From assembly GCA_900318465.1 (NCBI GenBank), contig ONKQ01000017.1, positions 1 to 48,432 on the forward strand: a stretch of DNA of 48,432 bases, written 5' to 3'. The position numbers were made by a program, and so were the translations under genes. The stretch is from an uncultured Bacteroidales bacterium. GTDB taxonomy: Bacteria; Bacteroidota; Bacteroidia; Bacteroidales; F082. The notes below the pieces were generated by a model. The model was not told the DNA's origin, searched no databases, and saw nothing but the letters and a program-made list of their open reading frames with translations. This document shows positions 8,401 to 14,830 of this stretch, one piece after another. Numbering within the stretch: position 1 is the first letter of the stretch; the number at the start of each line of letters is the position of its first letter.

Positions 8401-10355
8401 CTACGGGCGAGAATGTGGCCACGCAGGCGAGAGCCATCCGCACTGCCGAAAACCTTGCCAACCGCGATGGTGAGTGGTACTACTACGACAATGGCGTCAA
8501 TGTGGACGGCATCGGCACAGGCGGCGGACAGTTCTACTGGGCCGTCATGTTCCCTGCCGGTAGCTACACTGGCAACGCCTTGACCAAAGTCTCTGCCTAC
8601 GACTACATGGCCATGACGGGCAATGTGACCATCTACAATGACGGCGCCACGGCTCCTGCCAACCAGGTAGGTCAGATGAACGTGACCTTCACGGGTGCTG
8701 CAGACTTTGTCGAGTTCACCTTCGCCGAGCCTGTCACCATCGACCCGACCAAGAACGTCTGGGTGGTGTTCTACAACGAAAGCGGCGCCACCTATCCTGC
8801 GGCTTGCTGCGACAACACGGGCGATGCCAACGGTCGTTGGGTCTCCATGGACGGCGTTGATTGGATGGATATCCTTGAGGCCGCTCCAACACTGAACTAC
8901 ACTTGGATGATTCGCGCCTATATCGAGGAAGGCGGCACACCTCCACCAGCGCCTGGCGAGACTGACTGCATCGGTGCCATGATCTTTGCCGACGGTGAAT
9001 GGGAGGCCTTTGTGCCCGTCCCGACCAACACTTACGAATACACTGGCAACGCTAACGAGGTGTGTGTCCGCATGGTGTATCCTGGCACGGCCGAACTGCC
9101 TGACAACAACTACTACTATGCCATGAGCTGCCCCGAGTGCGTCGAGCCTGCTTTGGCTTGCGAAAGCGACATCACCATCCACGGCGAAGCCCTCACGACG
9201 ACCGACCAATCCAAGATTTGGTGGGGTGAGCAACCCGTTCCCGGCAACGAATGGCTGTCATACCTGTCCATTGATGATGAAATCCCCGTCGACGGTACTC
9301 TTGGCGCACAAGGTATGCCGTTCTATTGGGGTTGCATGTATCCTGCCAGCATGATTGCCGAGCAAGGCTTTACCAGCGGTGTGATTGACCAAATCTGGTA
9401 CATTGACGTTGGCGACCCCGAACTGACTGGCAATTGCGAAGTGCACATCTACCTTGGCGGCGACAATGCTCCTCAAACGGAAATCACCTCGCAGACCTAC
9501 TACATCGATGGCGAGCAAGGCTTGAAGCCTATCCAACTCGACCAACCGGTGGCCATCGATGGTACACAAAACCTGTGGGTGATGTTCTACACCGACGGCT
9601 CCATCGACGCTCCCGCACCAATGACAACTTATCTTGGCGACCCGAACACTATGTGGATGGGTGTCCAAGACATGTGGGTCCCGCTGTCATCATTTGGCTA
9701 CACCTACAGCTTCATCCAGTTTGTCCATGTGGGCAACGGTGGCAAGGGTGAATTCCTGACGATGAACGATGGCACTGCCACCCACTTCACCAACGGTATG
9801 ACCCGCGAGGCCAACCTGACTGTGAAGCCAACAAGCATGAACTCGTTCAATGCTTCAAGCTTGCGCGACGACAACGGTGCTCCTGTGAAGTACAACGTGT
9901 ATCGTTCGACTGACAACGCCGACTACACCCTCATCGGTGAAGTGCCTTACGTTGAAGGCCAGACCTACTATGAGTACATCGACACGCCTGAGACCTCTGC
10001 CGACTACTATTATCAAGTCCGCACGGTCTATGAAGACGGTTGTGAGTCAGTCCCGGCCTTGAACGCCGACGACCTGACGCAAAACTATGTCCTTATTGCT
10101 GTCAATGTCGGCATGAACGAACAGAGCGACAATGTCGCCCTCTTCCCGAACCCGACCAAGGGCAACGTGACCATCCAAGCCCCGGGCATGAACCGCATCA
10201 CAGTGGTGAGTGTCCTCGGTCAAGTGGTCTTCGATGCCGAAGTCCATGCCGACGAATACACCCTGAACATGGCCCAATTCAACACGGGCATGTACATGGT
10301 GCGCGTCCACAATGCAAACGGCGTGACAGTGAAACGTGTCACAGTCATGCAATGA
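2442..10355 (+). CDS. Giant multidomain T9SS-exported surface protein (2637 aa)
   Basis: The signal peptide is MQKKVISLILGLLLATTGLARAEE. Recognisable modules in order are: two fibronectin III-like segments (about 465-550 and 552-640, with YRLVFGTTY and VTLSWTAIQDR); a carboxypeptidase-regulatory-like Ig fold (about 645-720, with VWEQDGETGIENATVTLTG); a jelly-roll segment with FETGDFSLFDW; and two near-identical choice-of-anchor-J/cleaved-adhesin-like domains (about 1224-1400 and 1558-1733). The two copies share the stretches GGYDYTT, AHGGTGFAMCYSF and the ending YEIWIDDV. Three copies of a module with VDGSQDLWV or IDGTQNLWVMFY (about 937-1075, 2030-2163, 2291-2433) match the protein encoded at 121-996. 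Pro/Gly linkers such as GGGGGGQGG separate domains. Residues about 2565-2637 are the T9SS sorting domain (LFPNPTKGNV, GMYMVRVHNANG). Role as an adhesin or substrate-binding surface protein is inferred. No peptidase catalytic domain was recognised in the unassigned parts. Confidence 0.9.
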   Translation: MQKKVISLILGLLLATTGLARAEELTVNAGTVTNAYVPVYGFYADAYLKAEFVTPAADLASMANSDITSMRFQIDLPALEAWTGTFQVFLTEVDYTTISAFQGTEGATIVYEGHLDGTGEQLVVDFTTPYSYHGGNLLIGVYQPTRGNYKSITFKGIDAPGASVQNYSYTSLEAITPIARDFLPQTTFVYEASAPVEHRLVALVNEEEVNALNVGTRPIGAWMEPFHFQLKSEGAAATVTNLDFTPQDGLFVLGDIEMPFVIGRDETVDLDISTDGVEAGVVERQFVAIYQEAGRTAAVWPVIADFYAPEIPDVVEMPRPHGEITFPYVETVAGMHNDYTLPFADIVEGNDAVFELVIDTDAVVNARVSNGDNGKVALYTEDFYGEGGPMAHNNYTGPLPTTPGNLDISAGPVIENLPVVPGTYYLVASSTSDPFTVEINTEPMPCPEQAYDPTPADNTDGLEPASVTLQWHLPDFATEYRLVFGTTYYPDPEHPQSVLVDWTRDLAETYTVTNLWNNTNYFWRVDVRNASEGCETLGEVWGFTTHLNKPHDLVANDYTIFNDEEVTLSWTAIQDRTFRTYFIYRNGVKVGETNTNDVNATSYVDGPLEYNMNGYEYYVTAVYDEGESMPSNTITVQVSGYTNETGINGYVWEQDGETGIENATVTLTGQDEFGDTQTYTATTDANGYYSKQVYAGTYNIAMASKDGYQDVVTVHPLPFTVAYNAQEDNVNFIMDENFDPVCTVIAEYYPDSLDPESPYVKVYWGCGLPGEEIIEPFETGDFSLFDWQIDANYPWSITTTDPYEGTYCMMSGGAGVNNVISNMTVTVNIPSDGEMSFFGKISCEQGWDYGYFFIDGTQMGQYTGAGSWGERKFPITAGDHTFMWQYTKDGSVNNNDDCFYVDYITFYRRPEPLGAGWHTYLEGEFNDALRSNLTDQPAFGYHYPTSITNQYNGFILTKVSMFSDDLYGAVGGNYTCNIYQGGNTPGAGTLVSTKTVDLPVGLGEWVDWDLDTPVNVDGSQDLWVIWQVNVAGGMGYPAGMCNSDSNPNGDWWNAGEGWENYGGGVWTMRNYFTDRSGRSVVLGSAKSVQNAPLAMNQGAKIDSRLRTIAKGDNRVVSESINPNASSRPLVMAESNRAFSHYRVYRTDCYYDGPYYEGDPGGTVVLACELTDTVYIDVSWPDAAPGVYKWGVGVVYAGNRGAEITGPIHWSEPINVNNAKATRSDYTYGFESDLEGWTVIDINAGEGTWLHSSANPGGYDYTTHAHGGTGFAMCYSFIDYVGSYNTDSYLVSPQKYSIENGSTITFFADNANDTYPEYFSVCVATTADAPTANDFTQVWSGGAKGGSNAKADVRHDNNRYDNWREHSIDLSAYAGQEVWIAFHDVNYDQYEIWIDDVTIVAGSGSGPTPPTPGNPIQEPRESEIVWSNCLEKDMYLNGLVDINVLLNSADNPAGIAVNFVNLNEYEQANNPIAPITLDETGFYSWESFRKGDYLLKIEFDGYYPIEDTVHIWEETHLRYVMTEILYGVDNLYVSRTGWAMWEPNGTPGGGGGGQGGNGDSFFEDFEGGLNGWNVLTVNSDGGSWIHSNDNLGGYDYTTLAHGGTGFAMCYSFVDYVGAYNTDSYLITPQKYDIVNGSTLSFWADNANDSYPESFSVCVATADNPSASDFTQVWSGSAKGNGGAKTEVRHDANRYENWRSHSIDLSAYAGQSVWIAFHDVNYDMYEIWIDDVELSTGAKSGDRHLESFKVMCTSIDGEPIYNANVPANQPFCQLATDELVEGEHYICKVAAIYSTGMSDWSECVWQYESCENYAGTLNGVTVNGTTISWDYPTGTGPVPPPQPGENAVVVLNVPTDIWGDGSGYQMLLDVDATMYTQLEAAMYFDEIGNFDGFEYTIPENADYGINPANIVVNNSVAIEIPAGTYDYAIINPDKVSTIWFAGNSGNAESKGDDMVYEAGKMYTYTLSSSGTGDMITLTITDRNGMVSVPTGENVATQARAIRTAENLANRDGEWYYYDNGVNVDGIGTGGGQFYWAVMFPAGSYTGNALTKVSAYDYMAMTGNVTIYNDGATAPANQVGQMNVTFTGAADFVEFTFAEPVTIDPTKNVWVVFYNESGATYPAACCDNTGDANGRWVSMDGVDWMDILEAAPTLNYTWMIRAYIEEGGTPPPAPGETDCIGAMIFADGEWEAFVPVPTNTYEYTGNANEVCVRMVYPGTAELPDNNYYYAMSCPECVEPALACESDITIHGEALTTTDQSKIWWGEQPVPGNEWLSYLSIDDEIPVDGTLGAQGMPFYWGCMYPASMIAEQGFTSGVIDQIWYIDVGDPELTGNCEVHIYLGGDNAPQTEITSQTYYIDGEQGLKPIQLDQPVAIDGTQNLWVMFYTDGSIDAPAPMTTYLGDPNTMWMGVQDMWVPLSSFGYTYSFIQFVHVGNGGKGEFLTMNDGTATHFTNGMTREANLTVKPTSMNSFNASSLRDDNGAPVKYNVYRSTDNADYTLIGEVPYVEGQTYYEYIDTPETSADYYYQVRTVYEDGCESVPALNADDLTQNYVLIAVNVGMNEQSDNVALFPNPTKGNVTIQAPGMNRITVVSVLGQVVFDAEVHADEYTLNMAQFNTGMYMVRVHNANGVTVKRVTVMQ

Positions 10356-10373
10356 TAGTCCCGTAGGACTGTC
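10354..10373 (+). repeat. REP-like hairpin overlapping the stop codon
   Basis: GATAGTCC / GGACTGTC arms around a CGTA loop form an 8-bp stem with one G-U pair. The core AGTCCCGTAGGACT closely resembles the GTCCCGTAGGGAC hairpin at 37200-37212 beside the IS200-type transposase. It overlaps the TGA of the giant surface protein and has no T run. Confidence 0.5.
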
Positions 10374-10381
10374 ATAAAATC

Positions 10382-10418
10382 AAGGAGGCGATCCGCATTG
10401 GGTCGCCTCCTTCCTTTT
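10382..10418 (+). terminator. Terminator between convergent genes
   Basis: A 10-bp stem AAGGAGGCGA / TCGCCTCCTT (10382-10391 with 10403-10412) is followed by a T-rich tail CCTTTT. It ends the giant surface protein transcript just before the stop codon of the convergent TonB receptor gene. Confidence 0.75.
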
Positions 10419-10420
10419 AA

Positions 10421-12901
10421 TCAATATTCCTCAGATTGTTCCTCGCCGCCGCCACCGCCATCATCATCGCCACCGCCTTCGCTATCGGGACGGTTGCGTT
10501 TCATGTTCTGCTGGTTGATGCGATAGTTGAAATTGAGCGAGAAGGAACGGCGATTCCAAGTGCTGGTGTTGTATTGCCAGAAGCCATCGCCCCACGACTC
10601 ACCACCCCAACTGCGCGAGTTGAACAGGTCGCGCACATTGAAAGTGATGGTGCCGTTGCCATGCAGGATTTCCTTACTCACGGCAAGGTCGATCCACCAG
10701 TTGCCTTTGTGCATACCGAGCGGTTCCTTGTGTGGTCCCATCACGTGCGCAGTCAACTGGAAATCAAACCAATTCTTGATTTTGAACTTCGACACGGCGC
10801 GTCCGAAAAGCATCCACGACTCGGTGGGATACTCCTTGCCGTTGATGGTTCCATTGGAGTACGACCTAAAGAAATTCACGTTGCCGTTCAGGTTCCACCA
10901 TTTCGTCATTTGGCCTTGGGCGACCAACTCCACACCGAAGTCGTCGGCCTTGCCGAAGTTGACGGGCATACTGTAAAACACGCTATCGACCATATAGGTA
11001 TAACTGCGTATCGTGTTGGTTCCGTGACGGTAATAGGCAGTAAAGTTGAAACTGGCCTTGTCCCAAAAATGGATGTACCCCAACTCGTAGCTATCCATGT
11101 AAGTCGGCGTAAGGCTCGGGTTGCCCATGCGGATGTTGCGGTTGTCGTTGTAGGAACGGAACGGACTCATCTGCCAAAAACCCGGACGGCGGATGCGGCG
11201 CGTGTAGCTCACCTGAAACTGGTTGAACTCGTCCACTGAATAGTTCAAGTGGGCACTTGGAAAGAAATCGAAATAGGGCTTGCCGCCGTTGATGGAGTCG
11301 GTGCCATCATGGGCATAGCCTTTCAAGTTCGTGAAGATATTGGTCATTTCAGCACGAAGGCCGATTTGTCCCGACCAGCGGCCCCAGTCGTTGCCGAGGC
11401 TGGTGTAAAGTGCAGCCACCTGCTCGTTGTAATTGAAATCATAGCAATAGTCACTCAAGGGATTGTAAATGCCAAGACTGTCTTTTTCAGTCACTTCCGA
11501 GATGCTATTGATGTCGCGGTTGGTGTATTTTCCACCGATTTCCCACTGCGCCTTGGTGAGGAACGGATGCACATAATCGATGCTGGCCTGCAAATTACGC
11601 ATATTCTGCTGGCTGCCAGTCTTTTGGTACAATTCGCTCAGCACCTGCTCCATATTCTTGTCGGAATAAACCTTCTCGGTGATGTCGGAACTGGAATTTT
11701 CCGCATTCGTGAAGAAACGCACATTGGCTTTCAGGCTGCGACCCTTACGCTCAAAGGTCTTGTCGTAATCCAAAGTGACCTCATACATCGGCTCATATTC
11801 CGCATAATCCTCGGCGCGTTCATCGTAGGACGAAGTGCCCTGCAAAGGGTATTGGTCAAAATATTTCACCACGGGATGGGTCTCTAATCTGCCGTAGCGA
11901 TAGACGAAAGCCGCGCTAATGATGTCGTGGTCAGTGATGTAATAGTCGGCACCCACGCGCACATTGTGACCCATTCGCCTCATCCGGCGCTCGGTGGTTT
12001 GGTCGGTGAGTTGGGTGAAGATGGTGTCGCCATCGATGATGTCGCTATAGCGTTTGGTGAGATTCACGCCGCCACCGATGTTCGAGCGGTTGTTGAAGCC
12101 ATAGCTGCCAAAGAAATTCCAGCGTCTCAAACGGTAGTTGGCCGACAGGCTCGCACCATACATCCACGGATAGCCGCCTCTGATGTTTACTGCCCCGTTG
12201 AAGCCTTGACGTTTGTCCTTTTTCAAAATAATGTTGATGATGCCCGCCGAGCCTTCAGCATCGTAACGTACTGAAGGATTGGTAATAACCTCAATGCGTT
12301 CAATCATGTCGCCTTGAAGGGTACGCAACGCGTCCTGAGTGCTCATACCCGAAAGTCCCGACTCCTTGCCGTCGATGAGGATGCGCACGCCGTCATCGCC
12401 ACGCAAACTGACATTGCCCTCCACGTCAACCGAAACGGCGGGAATGTTCTCCAGCACCTCAATGGCATTTCCGGCCGTGTTGCTCACGTCCTTACCCACG
12501 TTGAAGACGCGCTTGTCTAAGGTCATCTCGTAAGTGCTTAGCTCTGCCACCACTTCCACCTCGTTCAGCACCTGTTGGTCGGGTGAAAGACCGATGCGCC
12601 CCACATCAACCATATTCTTCGAGCCGTCCAAAGTGACATTTTTGAACGACTTCAGATAGCCCATATATTGGATTTCCAACACATACCGCCCTTTCTCAAG
12701 CGCAAGCGAGAACTGTCCCGTGGGTTCGGTGATACAGCCCGTGACGAAAGTAGAGTCAGGCAAGGTGCAAGCCCTTACAGTGGCATATTCCATTGGGATG
12801 CCCGTAGTATTGTCATACACATGACCTTTGACCGTTATTGATGCAAATGTATACTGAAAGCTGAACAAAAGCGTCAGTAAAACAAGAAGTTGTCTTTTCA
12901 T
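10421..12901 (-). CDS. TonB-dependent receptor, outer membrane beta-barrel family (826 aa)
   Basis: Translation is taken from the ATG at 12901 (MKRQLLVLLTLLFSFQYTFAS, a good signal peptide); an upstream in-frame ATG at 12934 would put 11 residues in front of it and overlap the promoter. The N-terminal carboxypeptidase-regulatory-like domain is ITVKGHVYDNTTGIPMEYA. Next comes a plug domain with VLENIPAVSVDVEGNVSLRG and VRILIDGKESG, then a long OMP beta-barrel with many aromatic strands. The last barrel strand RRSFSLNFNYRI is followed by a polar, glycine- and acid-rich tail (GGGDDDGGGGGEEQSEEY), unusual because a barrel normally ends at its terminal aromatic strand. The family (OMP_b-brl_3 type) imports unknown ligands or serves as a surface receptor. 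No partner SusD-like gene is adjacent, so the substrate is unknown. Confidence 0.88.
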   Translation of the reverse strand: MKRQLLVLLTLLFSFQYTFASITVKGHVYDNTTGIPMEYATVRACTLPDSTFVTGCITEPTGQFSLALEKGRYVLEIQYMGYLKSFKNVTLDGSKNMVDVGRIGLSPDQQVLNEVEVVAELSTYEMTLDKRVFNVGKDVSNTAGNAIEVLENIPAVSVDVEGNVSLRGDDGVRILIDGKESGLSGMSTQDALRTLQGDMIERIEVITNPSVRYDAEGSAGIINIILKKDKRQGFNGAVNIRGGYPWMYGASLSANYRLRRWNFFGSYGFNNRSNIGGGVNLTKRYSDIIDGDTIFTQLTDQTTERRMRRMGHNVRVGADYYITDHDIISAAFVYRYGRLETHPVVKYFDQYPLQGTSSYDERAEDYAEYEPMYEVTLDYDKTFERKGRSLKANVRFFTNAENSSSDITEKVYSDKNMEQVLSELYQKTGSQQNMRNLQASIDYVHPFLTKAQWEIGGKYTNRDINSISEVTEKDSLGIYNPLSDYCYDFNYNEQVAALYTSLGNDWGRWSGQIGLRAEMTNIFTNLKGYAHDGTDSINGGKPYFDFFPSAHLNYSVDEFNQFQVSYTRRIRRPGFWQMSPFRSYNDNRNIRMGNPSLTPTYMDSYELGYIHFWDKASFNFTAYYRHGTNTIRSYTYMVDSVFYSMPVNFGKADDFGVELVAQGQMTKWWNLNGNVNFFRSYSNGTINGKEYPTESWMLFGRAVSKFKIKNWFDFQLTAHVMGPHKEPLGMHKGNWWIDLAVSKEILHGNGTITFNVRDLFNSRSWGGESWGDGFWQYNTSTWNRRSFSLNFNYRINQQNMKRNRPDSEGGGDDDGGGGGEEQSEEY

Positions 12902-12931
12902 ACAAAGGATTTTTCTGCTCGTTAAAGAGTG

Positions 12932-12939
12932 CAAAAATA
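12932..12939 (-). promoter_or_regulatory. -7 box for the TonB receptor gene
   Basis: TATTTTTG on the - strand matches the Bacteroidetes -7 consensus TAnnTTTG and lies 30 bp upstream of the ATG at 12901. No convincing -33 TTG at the usual spacing was found. Confidence 0.5.
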
Positions 12940-12999
12940 GGTTTTTTTGCCCAAAACCATGTTGGATTTTTTGGACAAAATGTAAAAAACAGCGTAATC

Positions 13000-13105
13000 C
13001 TAACGCATTTTCAAAGATTCTTGGGGGCTCTATGGATGCGTATTGTCAAAAATACCCCTATAATCAGCCATAAGTCGGAAAAAATTTAAGTTATGGCTGA
13101 TTATA
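13000..13105. repeat. Composite repeat copy A (tandem box plus palindrome)
   Basis: The first half (13000-13053) has two related units, each containing an ACGCATTTTCAAAG- or TGCGTATTGTCAAA-like core. The second half is a perfect 15-bp inverted repeat, TATAATCAGCCATAA (13059-13073) and TTATGGCTGATTATA (13091-13105), around a 17-nt AT-rich loop. Related copies lie at 14583-14629 plus 14762-14814 and at 16204-16308, so the two ATPase genes are framed by this element. It ends 8 bp before the stop of the first ATPase. Confidence 0.85.
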
Positions 13106-13113
13106 GCGGTTTT

Positions 13114-14541
13114 CTATGAAAACAAGTCGTCAAGAGTGACCTCGTTTTGGAAGGTGCTGGCATATTTCCCATTGGCCAATCCAAACGAAGAAACCAGCGT
13201 TAATTGGATAGAATAACTTGGAGATGCCAACGATTCCCTAAAATTCTTCAGTCGCGTCCTCAGTTTCAGGTCCTCGTCCTTGTCCAAAGCATACGGAGCC
13301 TCGCAAAACTTCGTCTCGCAAAGGTTGACCGTCTTGTCTTTGCGGTAAATGACCAAATCGATTTGCGAACCCTGTTCGTCATCGTTCCCGGGCTTCATCC
13401 AAGCAAATTCCTCTGTCAAAATCCCGCTGATGCCCAACTTGGCCTTGATTTGGGTGACATGCTGCAAGGCCAACATCTCAAACGACAAGCCCGCCCAAGC
13501 ATAAAACGCTTGTGTGCCTTGAATCGACGACCAATAATGCGCCTTTCTTGCCTTGTCGTCCGCCAAGAAATGGAAGTAAAACAAAGTGAAGAAATCAAGC
13601 AACTGATAGCGTTTGCGCCGTGCATCGACTCCAATCAGGTCGTATTTCCTGATGAAGCCGCAAATTTCAAGGTTTTTGAGGATTTTCGAGAGCGAACCTC
13701 CAGAGGTAATCCCCGAATCCTTAAGGATTTGTTCGCGCGTCAGGCCATTCCTGTTCTTGCTCATACAGGTGACAATCTTCACGTAATCCTCTGAATTTCT
13801 GAACAATGACGCATACAAATTCCCAAACTCATCCGCAAATGCAGCGTCTTTGTTGAAAAGCAGTGCATCCACATTTTGGCTCAAACTCTTCGAGGCATCG
13901 AACATGCTCAGATAGAACGGGATGCCGCCAAAAATCATATAAGCCTCGGCCACCTCGTAGCGCGACAAATTCATCCCCACGCTTTGCAGCATTTCCTCCG
14001 ACTCGCTCAAGTTGAAAGGCCGCAGCAAGAGGCGTTTCGTAATCCGGTTGTGCAAGCCGCCGTGGTTGTTGATGAGCTTGTCCATAATCCACGACGACAC
14101 GGAGCCGCACACGACGAGCATGATGTCATTCCGCATCGAGGCCCAGCCGTTCCAGAAATGCTCAAGCGCAGCGATGAAGCCTGATCGCGGCGTGTCCATC
14201 CACGGCAGTTCGTCCAAGAGGATGACTTTCCGCCCTTCGCCAAGCGACAGGAGATAGCGAATCAAAAGGTCGAAAGCGTCAATCCAATCCTTGGGCTTAT
14301 CATCAATGCTTTTGTCGTATAATTGCAAGGTTTTGAAGAAGTTCTTCAATTGTTTTGCTGTCTTCTCATTGGCCAATCCCGCCACGGAAAACACCAATTC
14401 TTTCTCGAAAAGTTGTTTCACCAAAAAGGTTTTGCCCACCCTTCGGCGGCCATAAACCGCCACAAATTCAGCCTTGTTGGAATGGTAAAGCCGCTCCAAC
14501 TCTTGGATTTCCGCCTTTCTCCCGACAATGTTCTCTTTCAT
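13114..14541 (-). CDS. AAA ATPase with C-terminal nuclease-fold region (ATPase_2/DUF234 type)
   Basis: 475 aa. The Walker A motif is GRRRVGKT near residue 31, after the typical opening IVGRKAEIQELERLY. Walker B is VILLDELPWMD, and the sensor-like strand is IMLVVCGSVSSWI. A winged-helix segment follows (GLTREQILKDSGITSGGSL and LEICGFIRKYD). The C-terminus has IDLVIYRKDKTVNLCETKF, the D...ExK arrangement of a PD-(D/E)XK-like fold. This family is common in multiple copies in Bacteroidales and archaea. Its cellular function is not settled; roles in defence or mobile DNA have been suggested. It is divergent from a second ATPase at 14831 and shares flanking repeats with it. The ATG at 14541 follows a -7 box by 20 bp. 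Confidence 0.87.
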   Translation of the reverse strand: MKENIVGRKAEIQELERLYHSNKAEFVAVYGRRRVGKTFLVKQLFEKELVFSVAGLANEKTAKQLKNFFKTLQLYDKSIDDKPKDWIDAFDLLIRYLLSLGEGRKVILLDELPWMDTPRSGFIAALEHFWNGWASMRNDIMLVVCGSVSSWIMDKLINNHGGLHNRITKRLLLRPFNLSESEEMLQSVGMNLSRYEVAEAYMIFGGIPFYLSMFDASKSLSQNVDALLFNKDAAFADEFGNLYASLFRNSEDYVKIVTCMSKNRNGLTREQILKDSGITSGGSLSKILKNLEICGFIRKYDLIGVDARRKRYQLLDFFTLFYFHFLADDKARKAHYWSSIQGTQAFYAWAGLSFEMLALQHVTQIKAKLGISGILTEEFAWMKPGNDDEQGSQIDLVIYRKDKTVNLCETKFCEAPYALDKDEDLKLRTRLKNFRESLASPSYSIQLTLVSSFGLANGKYASTFQNEVTLDDLFS

Positions 14542-14561
14542 GGTTTGTCGTTTTTATGCGG

Positions 14562-14569
14562 CAAAAATA
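14562..14569 (-). promoter_or_regulatory. -7 box for the first ATPase
   Basis: TATTTTTG (- strand) followed by CCGCAT. The divergent ATPase has the near-identical TATTTTTGCGGCAT at 14819, which suggests related promoter segments. Confidence 0.5.
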
Positions 14570-14582
14570 CAAGAAAACATGT

Positions 14583-14629
14583 TATAATCAGCCATAAGTC
14601 GGAAAAATTTTGAGTTATGGCTGATTATA
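14583..14629. repeat. Palindrome, composite repeat copy B (part 1)
   Basis: Perfect 15-bp arms TATAATCAGCCATAA (14583-14597) and TTATGGCTGATTATA (14615-14629) are identical to those of copy A at 13059-13105. This copy sits just upstream of the first ATPase's promoter, so that gene lies between two identical palindromes. Confidence 0.85.
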
Positions 14630-14699
14630 GAGGCCTTTTTATTGTTATGCATTGCCAAAAACGGCATGAAAAAAGCCGACATTGATGCCTGCTGGTTTC

Positions 14700-14740
14700 T
14701 TTGGTACACCATTTTGTGGACCACCAATTAGTGTACCAAA
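14700..14740. repeat. Inverted repeat between the divergent ATPases
   Basis: TTTGGTACAC (14700-14709) and GTGTACCAAA (14731-14740) form perfect 10-bp arms with a 21-nt centre. No T run follows on either strand, and an operator role is possible. Just left of it, 14660-14680 carries AAAAAAGCCGACATTG, also found at the terminator at 17045. Confidence 0.6.
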
Positions 14741-14761
14741 TAATTGTAAAAGCCACATTAT

Positions 14762-14814
14762 CCTTGCGCACTATCAAAGATTTTGGGGTTTCTATGGTTG
14801 CGCATTGTCAAAAA
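14762..14814. repeat. Tandem box, composite repeat copy B (part 2)
   Basis: Two tandem units with cores TTGCGCACTATCAAAG and TTGCGCATTGTCAAAAA, separated by ATTTTGGGGTTTCTATGG. They match copies A (13000-13053) and C (16204-16255). The second unit runs directly into the -7 box of the second ATPase, so the repeat supplies part of its promoter region. A single decayed half-unit is visible at 14645-14664. Confidence 0.8.
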
Positions 14815-14818
14815 TGCT

Positions 14819-14826
14819 TATTTTTG
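14819..14826 (+). promoter_or_regulatory. -7 box for the second ATPase
   Basis: TATTTTTG ends 4 bp before the ATG at 14831. A GTTG at 14797-14800 gives a -33-like element with an 18-bp gap. A start site about 6 bp after the box would make a leaderless mRNA or one with almost no leader. Confidence 0.45.
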
Positions 14827-14830
14827 CGGC

